Shown: positions 8,144-18,547, numbered from the stretch's first letter. The stretch: DNA of 64,000 nt from an uncultured Clostridia bacterium (GCA_947167965.1 CAMVJW010000007.1:43828-107827); one strand, 5' to 3'. Notes: generated from the sequence alone by a model not told the origin. A program made the numbers and translations.

Positions 8144-10177
8144 TTATTTTATAAACATTCTTTTTATCATAGGTATTAAGTAGTGGCTTCCTCCATTTTC
8201 ATTACCTTTTTCTACCATTCCAATAATTAAATATGGCTCTGTATAATCAACTGTAAAACAATCAAACCATCCTATTGTGTCTGCTTTTTCATTTTTGGAT
8301 GCTTTTAATTCTGCTGTTCCTGTTTTTCCAGCAATTGTTACTCCATTAATTTTCATATCTTTTGCAGTTCCTTGTTCTACAACTTGAATCATATCTTCTT
8401 TAATAGTATTTGCAGCTTCTTTTGTAAATGCTCCTTCAACAAGGTATTTAGGATTTTTGTCTTCCTTATATTCTAAATATGGTTTAATCATATTTCCTTC
8501 ATTTGCAAAAGCAGAATAAACCGATGCCATATGTACAGGGTTAACTAAGATTTCCCCTTGTCCATATCCACTATTTGCAAGTTGACCTTCAGATGAAATT
8601 GTATCAGAATTTGAATATTTTGATTTAGCTAAATTGATTTCAAAGTCAATTGATTCTCCAAATTTAATTTTCTTTAATCCTTCTATAAAATTAGATTTTC
8701 CAATTTTTAATGTTGCTTGTGCAAAATATATATTATCTGAATATATTAATGCATTTTTTAAATTCTTTGGACCATTATATGCTGTTAAAGTTGTTATATT
8801 AAAGTCTCCCCAAGAACCATCTTTCTTCCAACTTAATCCAGAGTATTTAAATGTATCTTCTTCTGATAATGAACCAGATGTAAGTCCTATTGCTCCAGTT
8901 AACGGCTTAAAAGTTGATCCTGGACAATAACTTTGTGTAAATCTAGAAAGTAAGGGATTTTTCTCATTTTCTGCTATTTCTTTCCATTCTTCTGTTGTAA
9001 CTCCTAATGTCATTTTATTTACATCATAAGAAGGCGTACTTACTAATGCTAGTATTTCACCTGTTTTATAATTCATAACTACAAATGCACCTTGATCATT
9101 TTTTAGTTCATTATATAAGTTTTTTTGAATACTTGAATCTATTGTAAGCTTTACATCTTCTCCATCTGTCTTTTCCTGTTCTATTATTGTTTCTTTTTTA
9201 TTTCCGTTTTCATCTACAATATATATTTGAAGTCCATCTTTTCCTTTTAATCTTTGTTCATAAATCTTTTCTAAACCATTTTTTCCAATAATACTATTAC
9301 TTGAATATCCAGGATTTTTTTCTATATCCTCTTTTGTTACTTGCCCAACATATCCGGTCAGATGACTTGCAGCCTCTGCTAAAGGGTATACTCTAGCATC
9401 TATAGATGTAATTTTTACACCTGGTATAGTAAGTAGTTTATTTTTTAATTCATCTTCATCTTTTGAAACTGATTTTATTGGTACAAAAGAGTCTTCTTTT
9501 ACCCAAGTAGCATTTAATTTATTATTAATATTTTCTGGAGTTGTCCTTAATAATTCTGATAATTTGTTTATATTTTCTTCCTTATTTTCTCCAAGTTTTC
9601 CTGGAACAATTCCAACTGATGATGCTTTTCCATTTGTTGCAAGCTTTTCTCCATCTTTATCTAATATGCTTCCTCTTATTGCTTTATTGCTAGATACTTT
9701 TATTTTGTCAGAATTATTTAAATTTGGAAATATTAAGTTTGAAGACCAACTTATTTTATAATCATTATTATTTTTTAATAATATTGCAGTATTATCAAAA
9801 TTTATTTCTCCACCTGAAGTATTCATTTTTGTTGTATATTTTATTTTTGCCTTATTTCCATTTTCTCTTTTTACCTCATTTATTGTAATTTGCATATTTG
9901 CCATATCTATTCCAGAATAAATATTTTTATTTCTCTTAATAAATTCTTCTTCTGAAATAGCTTTTTTGCTGTCTTCATCTATCATTTGATACATTTCTTG
10001 ATATTTTTTTTCATTTATTTTTGAAACATATTCTTCTAAATATTTTGAAGGATTGCTATAAAAATAGTTATATGCAAAATATCCTGCTATAACTATAATT
10101 GTAAGTATAATTGGAATTACTATTATCTTTATTTTATTATTTTTATTGTTTTTTTTGTGTTTTCTTTTTTGTTTCAT
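8144..10177 (-). CDS. Penicillin-binding protein transpeptidase with MecA_N/NTF2-like N-terminal domain
   Basis: SxxK (STFK), SDN (YSDNIYFA) and KTGTAE motifs; N-terminal TM and NTF2-like region. Confidence 0.9.
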   Translation of the reverse strand: MKQKRKHKKNNKNNKIKIIVIPIILTIIVIAGYFAYNYFYSNPSKYLEEYVSKINEKKYQEMYQMIDEDSKKAISEEEFIKRNKNIYSGIDMANMQITINEVKRENGNKAKIKYTTKMNTSGGEINFDNTAILLKNNNDYKISWSSNLIFPNLNNSDKIKVSSNKAIRGSILDKDGEKLATNGKASSVGIVPGKLGENKEENINKLSELLRTTPENINNKLNATWVKEDSFVPIKSVSKDEDELKNKLLTIPGVKITSIDARVYPLAEAASHLTGYVGQVTKEDIEKNPGYSSNSIIGKNGLEKIYEQRLKGKDGLQIYIVDENGNKKETIIEQEKTDGEDVKLTIDSSIQKNLYNELKNDQGAFVVMNYKTGEILALVSTPSYDVNKMTLGVTTEEWKEIAENEKNPLLSRFTQSYCPGSTFKPLTGAIGLTSGSLSEEDTFKYSGLSWKKDGSWGDFNITTLTAYNGPKNLKNALIYSDNIYFAQATLKIGKSNFIEGLKKIKFGESIDFEINLAKSKYSNSDTISSEGQLANSGYGQGEILVNPVHMASVYSAFANEGNMIKPYLEYKEDKNPKYLVEGAFTKEAANTIKEDMIQVVEQGTAKDMKINGVTIAGKTGTAELKASKNEKADTIGWFDCFTVDYTEPYLIIGMVEKGNENGGSHYLIPMIKRMFIK

Positions 10178-10342
10178 TTTAGAATTCCCCCCAAAAAATT
10201 AGTTTTTATGTTTTTATTTTTTTATTACAAATTTTTCTTTTCATTGCTAAAAAAATAATTACTTACCTTAAATCATATATTGCAATTTATTTTGCTTGTA
10301 ATATTAAAGTATTTTTCTCATCTAGTTAAATTGTAGCTCTAA

Positions 10343-11158
10343 TTAAATCATATTATTAAATGCATTAATTAAATCTGTCATAAATATTTTTCTTGTTTCT
10401 TCATCTAATTCTAATACTGATAAATATGGGTTTAAATCTTCAAGTTCTACTAATAGTAATTTTCCATCTTGAGTTCGGCAAGCATCTACCCTTTGAATAC
10501 CATTTTTTATTTCATTCCATTTTATAAATTTTTGAGCAAACTCAATATCCTCATTAGTAAAATTATATTTTTCTAATTTCCATCTTTCTTCTTTATTTGG
10601 TGCATATAAAGCATATTCTAATTTATCATTTATGAAATAAAATGATACTTCATATTTAAAATCTATTGCAGGTTGTATTAAAGTAGTTCCAGCTGTTAAA
10701 TTTCTTTCTATTAGTTCATTTCTTGATAAAAATTCAAGTCCTATAGAATCAGCACCATCTTTTGGTTTGATAACATATTTATCTACATTTGGTAGTAAAT
10801 CTATATTTTGTATTGTATCTATTGTGGGAATAACAGGGTATTTCTCTGATGTTAAATCTAATAAATATTGCTTTCCGCACATATCTGCCTTTCCTACAAA
10901 TTCATTAAATGTTTTTAAATTATTTGTTTTTACTCTATTAACAAATGAATTATAAGTATCTTTAAATCCACTTACTCCTCCTGTATTTCTAAATACAATT
11001 AGATCAACATCTTTTTCAAAACTTTCGGAGTTTTTGGGATTGCATAATACAACATCAAAATAATCCTTTAATTTACCTGTTATATAAATATCTTCTTCAT
11101 AATAGTTTCTACCTTTTGCTTGATAATTTAAATCTGTTAAATATAATATTTTTTTCAT
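10343..11158 (-). CDS. ATP-grasp superfamily protein, unknown ligase
   Basis: KYVIKPKDGADSIGLEFL ... QRVDACRTQDGKLLLVELEDLNPYLSV. Confidence 0.65.
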   Translation of the reverse strand: MKKILYLTDLNYQAKGRNYYEEDIYITGKLKDYFDVVLCNPKNSESFEKDVDLIVFRNTGGVSGFKDTYNSFVNRVKTNNLKTFNEFVGKADMCGKQYLLDLTSEKYPVIPTIDTIQNIDLLPNVDKYVIKPKDGADSIGLEFLSRNELIERNLTAGTTLIQPAIDFKYEVSFYFINDKLEYALYAPNKEERWKLEKYNFTNEDIEFAQKFIKWNEIKNGIQRVDACRTQDGKLLLVELEDLNPYLSVLELDEETRKIFMTDLINAFNNMI

Positions 11159-11224
11159 ATATTCACATTTCCCCCCCTATTCTACAACTTACTATTTACT
11201 TTTTAAACTTATACATAAAATTAC

Positions 11225-11405
11225 AATCTACTGAAAAATGCATTAAACAATTTATTTCTTTTCTTTGGAATTGACTCGATTAATCTTAAAATCCCTTTTG
11301 TATCCAAAGCATCTGTTTTACACATTTATCCATATGTTGAAATATCTCCGTGTATTTTTTTAATTTGCGACATCTTATCATAAAAGAAGTAGTTTTTCAA
11401 TATTT
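11225..11405 (-). pseudogene. Decayed fragment resembling Bro-N/phage antirepressor-type protein
   Basis: minus frame with internal stop: KNYFFYDKMSQIKKIHGDISTYG*MCKTDALDTKGILRLIESIPKKRNKLFNAFFSRL*; resembles the 'YKTDVADTEGILRLIQSIPSPKAEPFK' stretch of that family. Confidence 0.5.
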
Positions 11406-11617
11406 TTACAAACATTTTTTTGTTTTTTTAATTTTCGTAGTTTAAGAACAATTGCCTTATGCCTTCTTCTAAGGATCCCTCAACATATTTACAGAAGATA
11501 AATTAAAAGTGTTATAGTGAGTTACATTTTAAAAAATGTAAAAACAGCATAGTATAAACTACACTGTTTTAAAGCCTAACGAGCATTCTATTATTTTCCT
11601 TATAAAAATATTCCTAA

Positions 11618-12424
11618 CTAATGTTTTTTATTTGGCTCTGTTATTATTTTTTCTTCTAATAAATATACTCCTTTATATTCATTGTTTAAAAATAATACTA
11701 CTATATTATTTTTTGTATTGTCTCCTTGTTTTGGTAAATTATCATTATTAATTTTTGTTAATTCAAACTCACTATTAGGTTTCATATTTAAAATTGATAA
11801 TTTATTTTCCCTTTTATTCTTACCTGGTGTTAATACATGTAGTGAAAATAAGAAATCTTTTTCATTCATTCTAATTTTACCACTTGAAGTTATTACTTTA
11901 TTAGGTATATTTGATAAATTGTCAAACAAATACATTTCCATAGAAAAACTCTTCTGATTTGTTTCTTCATTTTCATTATAACTAATGTTCAATATTGGTA
12001 AATTTGTACATTTTAAATTATAAATATGATATGAGTTTTCATCATAAATCATTAATTTGAATTCATAATTATTATTTATCCTTTCTTGAGTTATTTCATC
12101 TGATAGAATTACTAGTGCGGCATTATTATTATTTGTACTATAGCTTACATTTGGATTAAACTTATTTTTACTATCATTTACCACAGAATAATACAAAGAA
12201 TTATTCTTATTATCAATTATTAATTTATAATCATTAAATCGAATTTCTTCTAAAACCAAATTATTATTTTCAATTCTAGATTCCTTAATACTATCCCAAT
12301 TACTTTGATTTACAATAAATTTGCTATACTTTTGTTTTATGTTAAAAACTACAATTAGAACAATAGCTATGATAGTCAAAGCAATCACTGATATTAATAC
12401 TTTTTTTCTACTCATATTTTTCAC
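11618..12424 (-). CDS. CotH-like protein, apparently truncated
   Basis: TM anchor; ends in ...NNIVVLFLNNEYKGVYLLEEKI, resembling the CotH 'LYLNGEYxGVYLLxE' motif, then stops. Confidence 0.55.
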   Translation of the reverse strand: MKNMSRKKVLISVIALTIIAIVLIVVFNIKQKYSKFIVNQSNWDSIKESRIENNNLVLEEIRFNDYKLIIDNKNNSLYYSVVNDSKNKFNPNVSYSTNNNNAALVILSDEITQERINNNYEFKLMIYDENSYHIYNLKCTNLPILNISYNENEETNQKSFSMEMYLFDNLSNIPNKVITSSGKIRMNEKDFLFSLHVLTPGKNKRENKLSILNMKPNSEFELTKINNDNLPKQGDNTKNNIVVLFLNNEYKGVYLLEEKIITEPNKKH

Positions 12425-12427
12425 CTT

Positions 12428-13111
12428 TTAAACAATATCATCAGCATCATATTCTATAATTGAATATTTACCAATTTTCTCATTTTGAGAAAGCTCATTA
12501 TTTAATTCTTGTATGTTCTTATATGTAAGCTCTATTGCATAATCGAAACCTTTAGAGGTATAATTTCTTGATTTAAACTTATGGCTAATTTTTCTTTCTT
12601 TAAATACTTTTGTTAAATAATTCTCTACATTCTCTTTAGCTCTTACAATTAAAACAAATGATTTTCTACCAAAATTTATATGTTCTAATGCAATTAATAC
12701 TAATGTAACAACAACTGAAGTTAAAACTCCTACTTCAAATAATCTACACCCACAAATAATTCCTATAAAAACACTCCATAGTAAGTATAACATATCCACC
12801 GGATCTTTTACAGATGTTCTAAATCTTATAATTGCTAGTGCTCCTATTGTTCCTAAAGTTATTACTAAATTTGATTGTAAACACAAAATTATTGTTGATA
12901 TAAAAAATGGTAGAATTGCTGTTGTAATATTAAAAGACTTATTATAAAACGACCTATGTGATACCATCCTATATACAAAAAATTCATATACTGCAAGTAT
13001 TGCAACCATTACCAATACAGATAGTATTGTACTTGTTGTTATGCTTTCATTAGCATAAGAATTGATAATATTTTCAAATATTTCCATTTTTCCTTCATTC
13101 TCCTTTTTCAT
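12428..13111 (-). CDS. DUF4956 family membrane protein
   Basis: IIRFRTSVKDPVDMLYLLWSVFIGIICG; next to VTC-domain gene. Confidence 0.85.
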   Translation of the reverse strand: MKKENEGKMEIFENIINSYANESITTSTILSVLVMVAILAVYEFFVYRMVSHRSFYNKSFNITTAILPFFISTIILCLQSNLVITLGTIGALAIIRFRTSVKDPVDMLYLLWSVFIGIICGCRLFEVGVLTSVVVTLVLIALEHINFGRKSFVLIVRAKENVENYLTKVFKERKISHKFKSRNYTSKGFDYAIELTYKNIQELNNELSQNEKIGKYSIIEYDADDIV

Positions 13112-13123
13112 TTTAATTCTTAA

Positions 13124-13852
13124 TTATCTCATATAGCAATCTAAAATCTTTCGTCCATAATAATATTTTGAAAATGAACATTGCTTTAAATTATATGATT
13201 CCACAATATTTCTAATATGTGATGGAAGAATATCATCAAATTTAACTTCTAATACATTTAATCCACTCGGAAGTACATAAAAGTTTTGATAATCTCCATC
13301 CAAGAATTTTTCTATCTCATAAGATGCTGATATTTTCATATCAAATGTTATCCTTACATTTGTTATTTCTTCCACAAAAGCAATTCTTTCATAATCTATA
13401 ATAACCTTTGGCTCATAATTGTGTGTTAGCATATCTATTACTAATTCTTTAATTAATTTCTTATCTGTTTCAAATATTAAATCTACTAAATCTTCTGAAA
13501 CTATTTTGTTATATTCTTCTACTGTTATTTTACATGATTTTTTATGACATCTGCTTTCTATTTTTTCCTTCTTTTCTAGCATTATATAACTTAAGTCATC
13601 ACCATAATATCTTATTCTCCACTTAAATCTTTTTGATAAACCAGAATCTGCTTCATAAACAGATATATCCTTATAATCGTCAAAGTATAAAGAATGTATT
13701 ATATACCTCCCATTCGAGGGTGTATGAGAGTCTATCTCCATTACCTCTGATAACCTCGATTTTAATAGAGATAGCTCCTGATTTGTTAAAGTATATTTCC
13801 ATTCACTTCTATAAACTTTCATACTAGTTTTTTCCTTTCTGTCTTCGCTCAA
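13124..13852 (-). CDS. VTC-domain (polyphosphate polymerase-like) protein
   Basis: RSEWKYTLT...YIIHSLYFDD...RFKWRIRYYGDD...LEKKEKIESRCHKKSC...EVKFDDILPSHI. Confidence 0.88.
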   Translation of the reverse strand: MSEDRKEKTSMKVYRSEWKYTLTNQELSLLKSRLSEVMEIDSHTPSNGRYIIHSLYFDDYKDISVYEADSGLSKRFKWRIRYYGDDLSYIMLEKKEKIESRCHKKSCKITVEEYNKIVSEDLVDLIFETDKKLIKELVIDMLTHNYEPKVIIDYERIAFVEEITNVRITFDMKISASYEIEKFLDGDYQNFYVLPSGLNVLEVKFDDILPSHIRNIVESYNLKQCSFSKYYYGRKILDCYMR

Positions 13853-13880
13853 AAAATTCTAATTATAATTTTCTATGTTT

Positions 13881-15116
13881 TTATAATCCTCTTTTTCCAC
13901 CGTTCATTTGCATTCTATCATTTTGAGTCATCTGTTCTCTACCATTTTGCATTTCTCCTTGATTTCCTCTCATCATGCCTCCACCCATCATTTGGTTTGA
14001 GATTGTATTTGTTTCTGTACCATTTACAATTATAGTTCCACCTTTTTTCTCTGCTGTTCCATCATAGTCAAATGCTGAGTTACCAGTAATATTAATTGTT
14101 CCTCCATTAACGTAAATATTACCATTTGAATCTATTGCATCTGTATCTCCTTGCCCCATTTTTATTGTAATGTTTCCTCCATTTATTTCTACTGTAGGAG
14201 TACTTACATTAGATTTTTTGCTTGCATTAATTCCATCATCAGTAGCAGATATATTTATTGTTCCATTATCAATTTTTACATATGTTGCTTCAATTCCTTC
14301 TTCTGCAGTTATATTAAATGTTCCACCACTTATTGTTGCTTTTGTTATACCTTGCACTCCATCACTTTTTGCTGTAATGTTATAAGTTCCACCTGTAATT
14401 GTTACATATCCCAATGTTGTATCTTCATCATTAGATGCTTTTATTCCATCTCCACCAGCATTTATTGTAAAAGAACCATCTGAAATTTCTACACTATCTT
14501 TTCCTCTAATTCCATCGTCATCTGTAGTTATATTATATGTTCCACCTTGGATTACTAAAGTATCTTTTGAAACTATACCATCAAAATTTGATTGTATTTC
14601 TAAACTACCTGTACCAGAAATTACTAAATCTGCTTTTGAATATATTGCTCCATCAAGGTCTTCTGTTGTTGTTGAAACTATTTTATTTGTTCCTACTAAT
14701 ACTATTGTTACTTTTTTTGCTTTCTCAATATTTATGGCTGGACCATTTGAATTTGTTATTTCAACGCCATTTAAATTAATAGTTACTTCATCACTTGTAT
14801 TTATTGTAATACTTTCATATTCTCCTGATAAATCATAGCTTCCTCCAGATGTTATATTTACAACCTTTGAATTTCCAGTATTACTAGAACTATTTGTAGT
14901 TGTTTCTTTAGTCGCCAAACTATTAGCACTTGAAGTATTTGAAATTGTCGTATTTGATTGATTATTATTTTTGATATTATTGTATGCAATTGCAAAACAT
15001 ACTAAAAGGCCAATCGTAACTCCTGTTGCAATTATTCCTATTATTATTTTTTTAACATTTTTATTTTTTTTCTCCTCCATTTTTTTTAATTCCTTTCTGT
15101 TTTGATTTTGAAACAT
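13881..15116 (-). CDS. Membrane-anchored DUF4353 carbohydrate-binding-domain protein (copy A)
   Basis: Repeats like GGTYNITTDDDGIRGKDSVEISDGSFTINAGGDGIKASND; N-terminal TM; Met/Gln-rich tail. Confidence 0.85.
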   Translation of the reverse strand: MFQNQNRKELKKMEEKKNKNVKKIIIGIIATGVTIGLLVCFAIAYNNIKNNNQSNTTISNTSSANSLATKETTTNSSSNTGNSKVVNITSGGSYDLSGEYESITINTSDEVTINLNGVEITNSNGPAINIEKAKKVTIVLVGTNKIVSTTTEDLDGAIYSKADLVISGTGSLEIQSNFDGIVSKDTLVIQGGTYNITTDDDGIRGKDSVEISDGSFTINAGGDGIKASNDEDTTLGYVTITGGTYNITAKSDGVQGITKATISGGTFNITAEEGIEATYVKIDNGTINISATDDGINASKKSNVSTPTVEINGGNITIKMGQGDTDAIDSNGNIYVNGGTINITGNSAFDYDGTAEKKGGTIIVNGTETNTISNQMMGGGMMRGNQGEMQNGREQMTQNDRMQMNGGKRGL

Positions 15117-15236
15117 TATTGTTCTCTTAATATGCTTTTATTATAATAGACTAATATTGAAAAAAAATTGAAAATCTTTAATATTTAAAAATTTTCAATT
15201 TTTCTTTTTTATTATTATTTTATTATTTTTTGTATT

Positions 15237-16416
15237 CTAAAGTTTTACTATAAAGCTTGTAAAACCATCTTTTGAAGTTGTATAAATTGTTCCATTATAT
15301 TTTTCAACAATTCCTTTTGCTATAGAAAGTCCGAAGGCCATATCTTTTTTCAGATCGAGATCTTGCTTTATCAACTCTATAAAATCTCTCAAATATTTTT
15401 TCTCTTTCTTCTACTGGAATAGGTTCACCTTGGTTTTTTACTTCTATCTTAACATTATTTTTTTCCTTTGATGTATTTACAATAATTTTTCCTTTTTCTG
15501 ATGTATGTTTTATTGCATTATCAAGTAATATAGAAATTATATGTTTTATATCCTCTTTATCTCCATTAAACTCAATTCCATCTTTTATATCTGTTTCTAA
15601 TTCTATATTTTTTTCATATATCATACTTTCAAAACAAGCTACTGACATTTTAACTTCTTTTGATATATCAAATTTTTGCTTATTTGTTGTACTTGTATTT
15701 TCCATCCTTGCTAAAACTAATAAGTCATTTACTAATTTATTCATACTTATAGTTTCTTTTTTAATGTATGTAATCCATTTATTATTTCCCACCTTATCCT
15801 CTAAAACATCTGCATTTGCCTCAATTACAGCAAGTGGTGTTTTAAGTTCATGAGATGCATCTGATACAAATTGTTTTTGTTTTTCAAATGTTTCTTCTAC
15901 AGGCTTAACTATCGTTTTTGATATATTTTTTGCAAATATAGCTATTAAAATTATTCCTGATACCCCTATTATTCCAGCTATCATAACAGTTGTTTTTAAT
16001 TCTTTTATAGTACTTTCACTTTCTATTAATGTAACTTCTTTTCCATTTGCTCCTATTTTTCTAACCTTATAAATATAATTTCCTATATATCCTTGCTCAA
16101 ACTTTTTATTGCTAGCTTTTATTGCATAATCTCTAATTTCATCAGTTACATTTTCTGATCTTGTAGTAGCATTATTGTTGTTAATCTCAAATCTATAAAC
16201 TCCTTCAATATTTCTATCATTTTTTTCCTCATCAAAATCTATAGGTTTGTCCTCTCTTATCTCAGTTCTTTTTTCTAACCTATCCATAAACATTGTTGAA
16301 GACATAATTGTATTTCTGTAACTAAAACTTGCAAATAATATTACAATTCCAAGTATAATTACAGAAAGTGAAACTTGAATTATCCAAAATATCTTTTTTC
16401 TTAATTTTTCAATCAT
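15237..16416 (-). CDS. Sensor histidine kinase with +1 frame change at CGG (15333-15331) inside the G2 box
   Basis: H-box VSDASHELKTPL, N-box LLDNAIKHTSE; 0-frame RYGLRTFYSKRNC*; skipping C15333 gives RYGL-G-LSIAKGIVEKYNGTIYTTSKDGFTSFIVKL*. Confidence 0.9.
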
Positions 16417-16496
16417 TTTTTTCTCTCTTTATATAATATTATTTTTTTCTTCATTAATTCTATCGTTTTAACATTATTTTCTTAAGTATAAAAAAT

Positions 16497-16528
16497 GGGT
16501 TACAATTTTTATTAACTATTGTTACCCA
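16497..16528 (-). terminator. Intrinsic terminator downstream of DUF4258/MqsA pair
   Basis: GGGTTACAAT...ATTGTTACCC inverted repeat with flanking T tract (minus). Confidence 0.6.
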
Positions 16529-16541
16529 GCCTTTTTTTATT

Positions 16542-16772
16542 TTATGCTGCTTTTTCAGTATAATTAATTACAGTGATTTCTGTAATTGTATTTTTAACAG
16601 CATTAATTAGTTTTTCCAATTGTTTTGCAACTTCATTGCTGTATGATACCTCTCCACATTGCTTACAAACTTGAGATGGTACATTTTTTATAATTATTAT
16701 ACAATTATCTAATTCTACCATAAAAGTTGTTTTTTTATTCTCTAATTTTCCTTTACATAAAAAGCATTCCAT
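16542..16772 (-). CDS. MqsA-family (YgiT-type zinc finger) antitoxin
   Basis: MECFLCKGKLE...VPSQVCKQCGEVSYSNEVAKQLE. Confidence 0.8.
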   Translation of the reverse strand: MECFLCKGKLENKKTTFMVELDNCIIIIKNVPSQVCKQCGEVSYSNEVAKQLEKLINAVKNTITEITVINYTEKAA

Positions 16773-16774
16773 AA

Positions 16775-17089
16775 TTAGTTATTCTCCTTTCTTCTTTTTA
16801 AATCATTTTCCCAATTTATACTATCTGGATAATAAGCCGTAATTATCCATAATTCGTCACCATTTGAGCCACAAACTACATGTAAAACTTGATTTTTCAA
16901 ACTAATTCCGTATACTAAGCAACTTGGAAAAGGATAATCACTTTCATATTGTTCAATAATTTCACCATTTTTTAATGCATTTTCGACATCACTTTGTAAA
17001 ATATTTCTTTGAAACAATCTCATTATCACATGATTTGTCCATCTGATTTTTCCTTGATTCGCTAAAATTTTTATCATGTTAATATCCAT
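16775..17089 (-). CDS. DUF4258 putative toxin
   Basis: KIRWTNHVIMRLFQRNI...DVENALKNGEIIEQYESDYPFPSCLVYG...VCGSNGDELWIITAYYPD. Confidence 0.8.
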   Translation of the reverse strand: MDINMIKILANQGKIRWTNHVIMRLFQRNILQSDVENALKNGEIIEQYESDYPFPSCLVYGISLKNQVLHVVCGSNGDELWIITAYYPDSINWENDLKRRKENN

Positions 17090-17196
17090 TTATATTGTTA
17101 CTCCTTTATTAGAAATTATACTAATACTGATACTAATTATACCATAAATATGAAAAATTTCAATTTGTTTTTCAAAACAGTTCAGATCCAAAATTA

Positions 17197-17868
17197 TTAT
17201 AATTCAAGTCTATAACCTACTCCCCTAACTGCCTTAATATTAACTTTAGAGTCAATTAATTTAAGCTTTCTTCTAATAAATGTAATATATACCTCTACAT
17301 TATTATATTCACTATCATTTTCGAATCCCCAAATTCGTTCTGCTAGTGCTTCTCTAGAAGATATTTGGTTTTTATTAATTAATAACTGCTCTATTAGTTC
17401 TAATTCTTTGCCACTTATTTGTATTTCATTGTTATTGCATTTTAATTTTGCATTTTTTAAGTCTAAAACTAAATCTCCATATTCTAAGCAGTCTGTATTT
17501 TCTAGATTGTTTGTTCTTTTTAAGACTGCTTTTACCCTAGCAATTAGTTCTCTCATTGCAAATGGTTTTGTTATATAATCATCTGCTCCATGTTCTAAAC
17601 CATTTAATTTATCTTCTATCTCAGATTTAGCAGTAAGCATTATTATTGGAGTTTTTATTTTTTGATTTCTTAAATACCTAAGTATCTCAAATCCATTTTT
17701 ATTTGGAAGCATAACATCAAGTAATACTAAATCATAATTTTGAGTTAATGCTTCATCTTCTCCCTCTTCTCCATCTGTTTTAATTGTTACATTAAATTTT
17801 TCATTTTTTAAAGTTTCTGATATTGCATCTGCTAAACTATACTCATCTTCTATAATTAAAATATTCAT
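17197..17868 (-). CDS. OmpR-family response regulator
   Basis: MNILIIEDEYSLADAI...DLVLLDVMLPNKNG...MLTAK...GADDYITKPF; winged-helix C-terminus. Confidence 0.95.
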   Translation of the reverse strand: MNILIIEDEYSLADAISETLKNEKFNVTIKTDGEEGEDEALTQNYDLVLLDVMLPNKNGFEILRYLRNQKIKTPIIMLTAKSEIEDKLNGLEHGADDYITKPFAMRELIARVKAVLKRTNNLENTDCLEYGDLVLDLKNAKLKCNNNEIQISGKELELIEQLLINKNQISSREALAERIWGFENDSEYNNVEVYITFIRRKLKLIDSKVNIKAVRGVGYRLEL

Positions 17869-17961
17869 TAAAACTCCACCTTTTTTATTTTATTTGAAAA
17901 AATTTACAGATGTGGTGATAAAATATTGGTTTATCACCACAACCTTAAATGTTAGCTTGTT

Positions 17962-18402
17962 TTACTCTGCATTTTGACTATTTTCAGTATTTTGTTTTTC
18001 TTTGTTCTCTGTTTTCTTAGCTTTTCTTTGTTCTTTTAAAGCTTGTTTTTCTTCATCTGTCAAGTTTTCAAATTTTGACTTTTTAGCTTCTCTTTTAGCT
18101 TTTAATTCTTCTTTTTGTTCTTCTGTCATGTTTTCGTATTTTGCTTTTCTCTCTGCTTTTTTTGCTTCTTTTTCTTCATCTGATAGATTTTCCCATTTTG
18201 TTTTCTTTTCAGATTTTCTTTTTTTACCATTTTTTTCTTTTTTAGAAGTTTTACTTTCTTCACTTACAGCTGATGAATCATTATTTTGTGATTCTTCAGT
18301 TGCATTTACAGTGTTAAAAAAACAAGCCATTAAAGCAACTAATGCAGTAATTGCAAAAATTCCTATTTTTGCTGCTAATCCTACTTTTTTCAAATAATTC
18401 AC
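17962..18402 (-). CDS. Secreted/anchored Lys/Glu-rich repeat protein
   Basis: N-terminal TM/signal then repeats KWENLSDEEKEAKKAERKA / KYENMTEEQKEELKAKREA / KFENLTDEEKQALKEQRKA. Confidence 0.6.
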   Translation of the reverse strand: MNYLKKVGLAAKIGIFAITALVALMACFFNTVNATEESQNNDSSAVSEESKTSKKEKNGKKRKSEKKTKWENLSDEEKEAKKAERKAKYENMTEEQKEELKAKREAKKSKFENLTDEEKQALKEQRKAKKTENKEKQNTENSQNAE

Positions 18403-18547
18403 CTCTTTCTTATTAGATTTAACCTTTCTTTTAGGTTATGCTCTAATTCTAATTGTTAATCATTGAAAAAAAATTGAAATCTCTAAGTTTTTTTTATTAT
18501 ATATTAAAAGACTAATAATTACAATAAATTATTAGCCTCTTATTTAT

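Noticed and set aside
14151-14483. Plus-strand ORFs opposite DUF4353 copy A (110 aa, 71 aa, 80 aa) and similar Leu/Phe/Tyr-rich antisense ORFs (e.g. 18002..18397, 33228..33638, 52965..53342)
   Set aside because: Mirror ORFs of conserved minus-strand genes, low-complexity compositions, no SD or family resemblance.
13881-15116. Tandem repeats in the DUF4353 gene as a DNA-level satellite
   Set aside because: Repetition is at the protein-fold level (beta-helix-like G-D-G motifs); the nucleotide sequence is too diverged to be a recent tandem array.
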